A program made the translations under genes and the position numbers. Of a stretch of DNA of 9,289 nucleotides, positions 6,261 to 9,289 are shown piece by piece. The DNA comes from Desulfovibrionaceae bacterium UBA930 (lineage in GTDB: Bacteria > Desulfobacterota > Desulfovibrionia > Desulfovibrionales > Desulfovibrionaceae), in the NCBI GenBank assembly GCA_002293605.1, contig DBDO01000231.1:1-9289 (forward strand), in the 5' to 3' direction. Position 1 is the stretch's first letter, and the number at the start of each line of letters is the position of its first letter. The notes under the pieces are model-generated. The model had not been told where the DNA came from and ran no database searches. It saw nothing but the letters and a program-made list of their open reading frames with translations.

Positions 6261-6323
6261 CTTCCGGCATGTGCCAGAAGCGCAGACTGCAGGCCTGCGC
6301 CGCTCCAGCTCCCCCCTTTTTTT
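6261..6323 (+). terminator. Possible secG terminator region (weak)
   Basis: Two small hairpins lie just after secG: CTTCCGGC/GCCAGAAG (6261-6268 with 6273-6280, one mismatch) and GCGCAG/CTGCGC (6280-6285 with 6295-6300). A run of seven T (6317-6323) follows, but 16 nt after the second stem rather than directly after it. A canonical intrinsic terminator is therefore not established. Confidence 0.25.
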
Positions 6324-6336
6324 CTGCGGGGCAGGG

Positions 6337-6366
6337 TTGACTTTTATGAGAATGCATGCCTATACA
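6337..6366 (+). promoter_or_regulatory. Candidate trp operon promoter
   Basis: TTGACT (6337-6342), 18 bp, TATACA (6361-6366). It is placed to start transcription near 6373, about 30 nt before the leader peptide. No sequence resembling the E. coli TrpR operator was seen. Confidence 0.6.
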
Positions 6367-6403
6367 GGATGCGTCTTTAACCGTATATAAACGAGTTTTC
6401 AGC

Positions 6404-6508
6404 ATGATGCCGACGCAGCAGACTTCCACCCTTTTGCAGATCAGCGCCGTAGCCCTCACGGGCGCGGGCCTTTTCTGGTGGTGGCAAGGCTCTTGTGCGC
6501 GGCCTTGA
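6404..6508 (+). CDS. trpL: trp operon leader peptide
   Basis: A 34-codon open frame starts ATG ATG (6404 or 6407) and ends TGA at 6506-6508. Residues 25-27 are Trp-Trp-Trp (6476-6484), followed by a short Q-G-S-C-A-R-P end. Three consecutive Trp codons in a short frame directly before an attenuator and trpE are the hallmark of a ribosome-sensing leader. The peptide itself needs no function: ribosome stalling at these codons under tryptophan shortage exposes the antiterminator strand. The Shine-Dalgarno sequence is weak (ACGAG, 6391-6395). Confidence 0.88.
   Translation: MMPTQQTSTLLQISAVALTGAGLFWWWQGSCARP
6485..6507 (+). promoter_or_regulatory. trp leader pause (1:2) hairpin
   Basis: CAAGGC (6485-6490) pairs with GCCTTG (6502-6507) over an 11-nt loop. 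The first arm starts right after the Trp codons, so a stalled ribosome would cover it. The second arm is also the left arm of the antiterminator, which makes the two structures mutually exclusive. Confidence 0.65.
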
Positions 6509-6549
6509 TCCTGTTCGAATTTATTGCAACAGTCATACTCAGGGGCCGC
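6499..6549 (+). promoter_or_regulatory. trp antiterminator (2:3) pairing
   Basis: GCGGCCTTGA (6499-6508, overlapping the leader stop codon) can pair with 6539-6549 (TCAGGGGCCGC), giving ten pairs with one bulged G. This uses the whole left arm of the terminator, so its formation would prevent termination. Confidence 0.7.
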
Positions 6550-6577
6550 CGGCAGACGCTGCGGCCCCTTTCTTTTT
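6541..6577 (+). terminator. trp attenuator (3:4), Rho-independent terminator
   Basis: AGGGGCCGC (6541-6549) and its perfect complement GCGGCCCCT (6561-6569) form a 9-bp GC-rich stem with an 11-nt loop, followed immediately by TTTCTTTTT (6569-6577; the first T also closes the stem). It stands 33 nt after the leader stop and 52 nt before trpE, the classical attenuator position. Confidence 0.9.
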
Positions 6578-6628
6578 CCCCCCGGCTCCGCGCGTTACCG
6601 GCGTCCCCTCTGCAAGGAGCAACGCCCT

Positions 6629-8047
6629 ATGCGCATCACCTTTACACAGCACCCAAGCCCCATCGACAGCGATCTGGAAACCCCGGTAGGCATGTTCATC
6701 CGCCTGGCGGGCGATTCGCGCGGAATTCTCTGCGAAAGCGCGGATGTTGACGGCCGCTGGGGCCGCTACAGCGTTATCGGCACGGATTTTTTGCTCACCG
6801 CCGAGGCTGTGGACGGCAAACTGGATATCCGCACAGCCGATGAGGCCCTTGCCTGCCTGCACGAGCACGCTGGCAAGCCCTTTATCCAGGGCCTGCGCGA
6901 GCTTATGGCCGATCTGGAAATAGTGCAGGCCCCTGACGCGCCCCTGCCGCCCATTACCAGGGCACTGTACGGCTATTTCGGCTATGGGGCCGCCTCCATG
7001 TTCGAGTCCAAGCTGGCCCCTGTGCTGCCGCCGGAAGAGGCTGAAATCGCCTTTGCCCTGCCCGGCTCCCTGGTCATTTTTGATCACCGCTACAATAAAA
7101 TCACCAGGATCACCTTGCAGTGCGGCGCATCCTCCTTACGCGCGCTCCCCCCTGCGATCAACAGCATGACCGCGCATGCTCCGGAAAGTCTTCCCTGCCC
7201 CACAGCCAGCAAAGAAGGCTACATGGCTGCGGTTTCCCGCATCAAGGACATGCTGCACCAGGGCGAGGCCATTCAGGTTGTGCTTTCCACGCCTTTCAGC
7301 GCGCCTTTGGCCGAGAGCCCCTTTAACCTCTACCGCAGGCTCAGGGCCATCAACCCTTCCCCCTACATGTTTTATATGCGCCTGACCGGCACGGCCCTGG
7401 CCGGTTCCTCCCCGGAGGTGCTCGTCTCCTGTGAGAAGAACCGCCTCCTTTTATGCCCCATAGCCGGAACCAAGAGCAGAGGCGTGGACCCGGCCGAGGA
7501 CGCCCTGTTCGGCGATCTGCTGTTGCAAGACCCCAAGGAGCAGGCCGAGCACGTCATGCTTGTGGACCTCGGACGCAACGATCTCGGACGCGTGGCCAGG
7601 CCCGGCACGGTCAATCTGGACCGCTATATGGAAGTGGAGCGCTTCTCCCACGTCATGCACCTGACCTCGCGCATCAGCGCCCTGTCCGCCGAGGGCGCGG
7701 ACGCCCTGGATATTCTGGGAGCGACCCTGCCCGCAGGCACGGTCAGCGGAGCCCCAAAGGTACGGGCCATGGAAATCATCGCCGGGGAAGAACAGCGCCC
7801 GAGGGGCCTGTACGCCGGAGCCGCCGGATGGCTCGGCCTGGACAAGGATGCCGTGAACCTGGATTTCGGCATCATCATCCGCAGCCTTTGGGTTCGCAAC
7901 GGCCGGATTCACTGGCAGGCCGGGGCGGGTATTGTGCAGGACTCCGACCCGGAAAAGGAATGGCTGGAATGCCAGGCCAAGGCCGAAGCCGTGCGCGGCG
8001 CCGTTATGAACGACAGCCGTCCGGCGTCCCGTACCTCATTCCGATAA
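6629..8047 (+). CDS. trpE: Anthranilate synthase component I
   Basis: This 472-residue enzyme converts chorismate and ammonia (delivered by the TrpG domain encoded next) to anthranilate, the first step of tryptophan synthesis. Chorismate-binding motifs are intact: P-I-A-G-T-K-S-R-G (277-285), L-V-D-L-G-R-N-D-L-G-R-V (311-322), H-V-M-H-L-T-S-R (341-348), L-P-A-G-T-V-S-G-A-P-K-V-R-A-M-E (367-382), Y-A-G-A-A-G (395-400) and A-G-A-G-I-V-x-D-S-D-P (431-441). An N-terminal L-C-E-S (34-37) followed by G-R-Y-S-V-I-G (45-51) corresponds to the L-L-E-S region of the tryptophan feedback site, so allosteric inhibition is likely. The start at 6629 is fixed by AAGGAG (6614-6619); an upstream in-frame start would run through the attenuator. 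The protein is somewhat shorter than E. coli TrpE (520). The trpGD start is 12 nt after its stop. Confidence 0.96.
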   Translation: MRITFTQHPSPIDSDLETPVGMFIRLAGDSRGILCESADVDGRWGRYSVIGTDFLLTAEAVDGKLDIRTADEALACLHEHAGKPFIQGLRELMADLEIVQAPDAPLPPITRALYGYFGYGAASMFESKLAPVLPPEEAEIAFALPGSLVIFDHRYNKITRITLQCGASSLRALPPAINSMTAHAPESLPCPTASKEGYMAAVSRIKDMLHQGEAIQVVLSTPFSAPLAESPFNLYRRLRAINPSPYMFYMRLTGTALAGSSPEVLVSCEKNRLLLCPIAGTKSRGVDPAEDALFGDLLLQDPKEQAEHVMLVDLGRNDLGRVARPGTVNLDRYMEVERFSHVMHLTSRISALSAEGADALDILGATLPAGTVSGAPKVRAMEIIAGEEQRPRGLYAGAAGWLGLDKDAVNLDFGIIIRSLWVRNGRIHWQAGAGIVQDSDPEKEWLECQAKAEAVRGAVMNDSRPASRTSFR

Positions 8048-8059
8048 GGGAGAACTGCC

Positions 8060-9289
8060 ATGTTCCTGCTGATAGACAACTACGATTCCTTTTCCTTCAA
8101 CCTGGTGCAAGCCTTTATGCAACAGGGCCGCAATCCCCGCGTTGTAAAAAACGATGACCCGCTCCTACCGGAACTCGCCCTGCGTGAGGATCTGCGCATG
8201 GTCTGCATTTCACCCGGTCCGGGCAGGCCGGAAGCTGCCGGACTGTGCCTGGAATTCCTGCAGCGCCTGCCCAAACACATACCGGTGCTCGGCGTATGTC
8301 TCGGGCATCAGATACTCGGACATTTCGCCGGGGCAAGAGTGGCTGTGGCGGATCGCATCATGCACGGCAAGGCCAGCCTTGCCACGCATGATGGCACAGG
8401 GCTGTTCCAGGGCCTGCCAAGGCCCATGCGCTGCGGGCGCTATCACTCCCTTCTGGTGCACGCCGAAGATACACCGCAACTTTTGCAGGTGACCGCGCGT
8501 TCGCTCGATCAGCCTGAGGAAGTCATGGCCATGCGCTTCACAGACAGGCCCTGGGCCGGGGTACAGTTTCACCCCGAATCTGTGTTGAGCCCGGAAGGCA
8601 ACCGCCTTCTGGCCAATTTTCCTTCCGGCCTGCTGGAGCCGGGCGCAGCCGAAGCTCCCCGCCCGGCCTGCCTTAGGCTTGACAGCCGCCAGTCCGGCCC
8701 TGCCGAGCCGGTGCAGATGGCGAATATTATCGAAGCTCTCGCGCAAAAGCGGGATTTGAGCCGGGAGGCCGCTGCCGGAGCCTTTGCCCGGCTTATGGAC
8801 GGGGACATGCCCCCCTCCCAGGCCGGGGCCTTTCTGCTTGGCCTTCGGGCCAAGGGCGAAAGCCCGGAAGAGATGGCCGAAGCCGTCAACGCCGTTCTGG
8901 AGCGAGCCGTTCCCGTGCCTGTGGCCCCAGGCGAGTGCATCGACATCGTAGGCACTGGCGGGGACAACAAGTCCTCCTTCAACTGCTCCACAGCCACGGC
9001 CCTCAGCCTGGCTGGCATGGGGCACAAGGTGCTCAAACACGGCAATCGCTCGGTTTCGTCCAAGTGCGGCAGCGCCGATGTGCTGGAGCGACTGGGCCTT
9101 CCCCTGGATACACCGCCTGAAGAACTTGCCCAAGTTCTGGAGCGCGAACGTTTCGTATTTCTGTTCGCCCCGCGCTATCACCCGGCCTTCAAGCACATTA
9201 TGCCCATCCGGCGCGAACTCGGCGTGCGCACCCTGTTCAACCTGCTCGGCCCCCTGGTCAATCCGGCCCACCCGACCCGACACTTTCTG
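8060..9289 (+). CDS. trpGD: Anthranilate synthase glutaminase / anthranilate phosphoribosyltransferase fusion (partial)
   Basis: One uninterrupted frame of 410 codons runs off the right edge. Residues 1-188 are a class I glutamine amidotransferase (TrpG): D-N-Y-D-S-F (6-11), S-P-G-P-G (51-55), G-V-C-L-G-H-Q with nucleophile Cys80, and F-H-P-E-S with His171 and Glu173; it supplies ammonia to TrpE. A linker of about 30 residues rich in Ala, Pro and Glu follows. From about 219 comes anthranilate phosphoribosyltransferase (TrpD), which transfers phosphoribose from PRPP: V-G-T-G-G-D (297-302), N-C-S-T-A-T (308-313), K-H-G-N-R-S-V-S-S-K (326-335) and R-T-x-F-N-L-L-G-P-L-x-N-P (390-402). Cys336 replaces the usual Ser in S-S-K-S-G-S. 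The fused order is as in E. coli TrpD. The start has GGGAGA (8048-8053) 6 nt upstream, 12 nt after trpE. The missing end would hold the last third of TrpD. Confidence 0.95.
   Translation, partial: MFLLIDNYDSFSFNLVQAFMQQGRNPRVVKNDDPLLPELALREDLRMVCISPGPGRPEAAGLCLEFLQRLPKHIPVLGVCLGHQILGHFAGARVAVADRIMHGKASLATHDGTGLFQGLPRPMRCGRYHSLLVHAEDTPQLLQVTARSLDQPEEVMAMRFTDRPWAGVQFHPESVLSPEGNRLLANFPSGLLEPGAAEAPRPACLRLDSRQSGPAEPVQMANIIEALAQKRDLSREAAAGAFARLMDGDMPPSQAGAFLLGLRAKGESPEEMAEAVNAVLERAVPVPVAPGECIDIVGTGGDNKSSFNCSTATALSLAGMGHKVLKHGNRSVSSKCGSADVLERLGLPLDTPPEELAQVLERERFVFLFAPRYHPAFKHIMPIRRELGVRTLFNLLGPLVNPAHPTRHFL

Noticed and set aside
8210..9283. 357-codon minus-strand open frame opposite trpGD
   Set aside because: It is antisense to a confidently identified gene, is Gly/Ala/His-rich and has no recognisable domain.

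Overview
The window is about 9.3 kb of mostly GC-rich bacterial DNA, near 65-70% G+C where counted by hand. It reads as a Gram-negative chromosome: SecG, an exported NagZ-type hydrolase, and a trp operon controlled by a leader peptide. Gene content, the TrpG-TrpD fusion and codon style suggest a Desulfovibrio-like member of the Desulfovibrionales. That placement rests on overall resemblance and is inference, not proof.

Layout, left to right. (1) A 5-formyltetrahydrofolate cyclo-ligase gene on the minus strand is cut by the left edge. (2) Divergent from it is a tight two-gene plus-strand unit: a calcineurin-like metallophosphoesterase, then a secreted NagZ-type glycoside hydrolase family 3 enzyme starting at GTG 3 nt after the first gene's stop. 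(3) An AT-richer two-gene cassette (about 2290-3740) follows: a small protein with a degenerate helix-turn-helix look, then an ImmA/IrrE zinc metallopeptidase 2 nt later. Its upstream region is very AT-rich and has a 7-bp inverted repeat over a candidate promoter. (4) A convergent minus-strand gene encodes a Nudix-fold protein whose Nudix box has lost its catalytic glutamates. (5) rimI-tpiA-secG follow on the plus strand; a perfect 10-bp inverted repeat overlaps a candidate promoter in front of secG. (6) The trp operon begins after that: promoter, a 34-residue leader peptide with three consecutive Trp codons, mutually exclusive pause, antiterminator and terminator hairpins, trpE, and a trpG-trpD fusion cut by the right edge.

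How the genes work together. TrpE and the TrpG domain form anthranilate synthase, and the TrpD domain carries out the next step, so the right third is the start of tryptophan synthesis controlled by classical ribosome-mediated attenuation. TpiA is glycolytic/gluconeogenic, SecG belongs to the Sec translocon and RimI is a protein N-acetyltransferase; these are housekeeping genes. The accessory element is the ImmA/IrrE cassette, whose lower GC, own promoter and operator-like repeat fit a horizontally acquired toxin-antitoxin-like or repressor/protease module. No tRNA, rRNA, insertion sequence or CRISPR array was seen.
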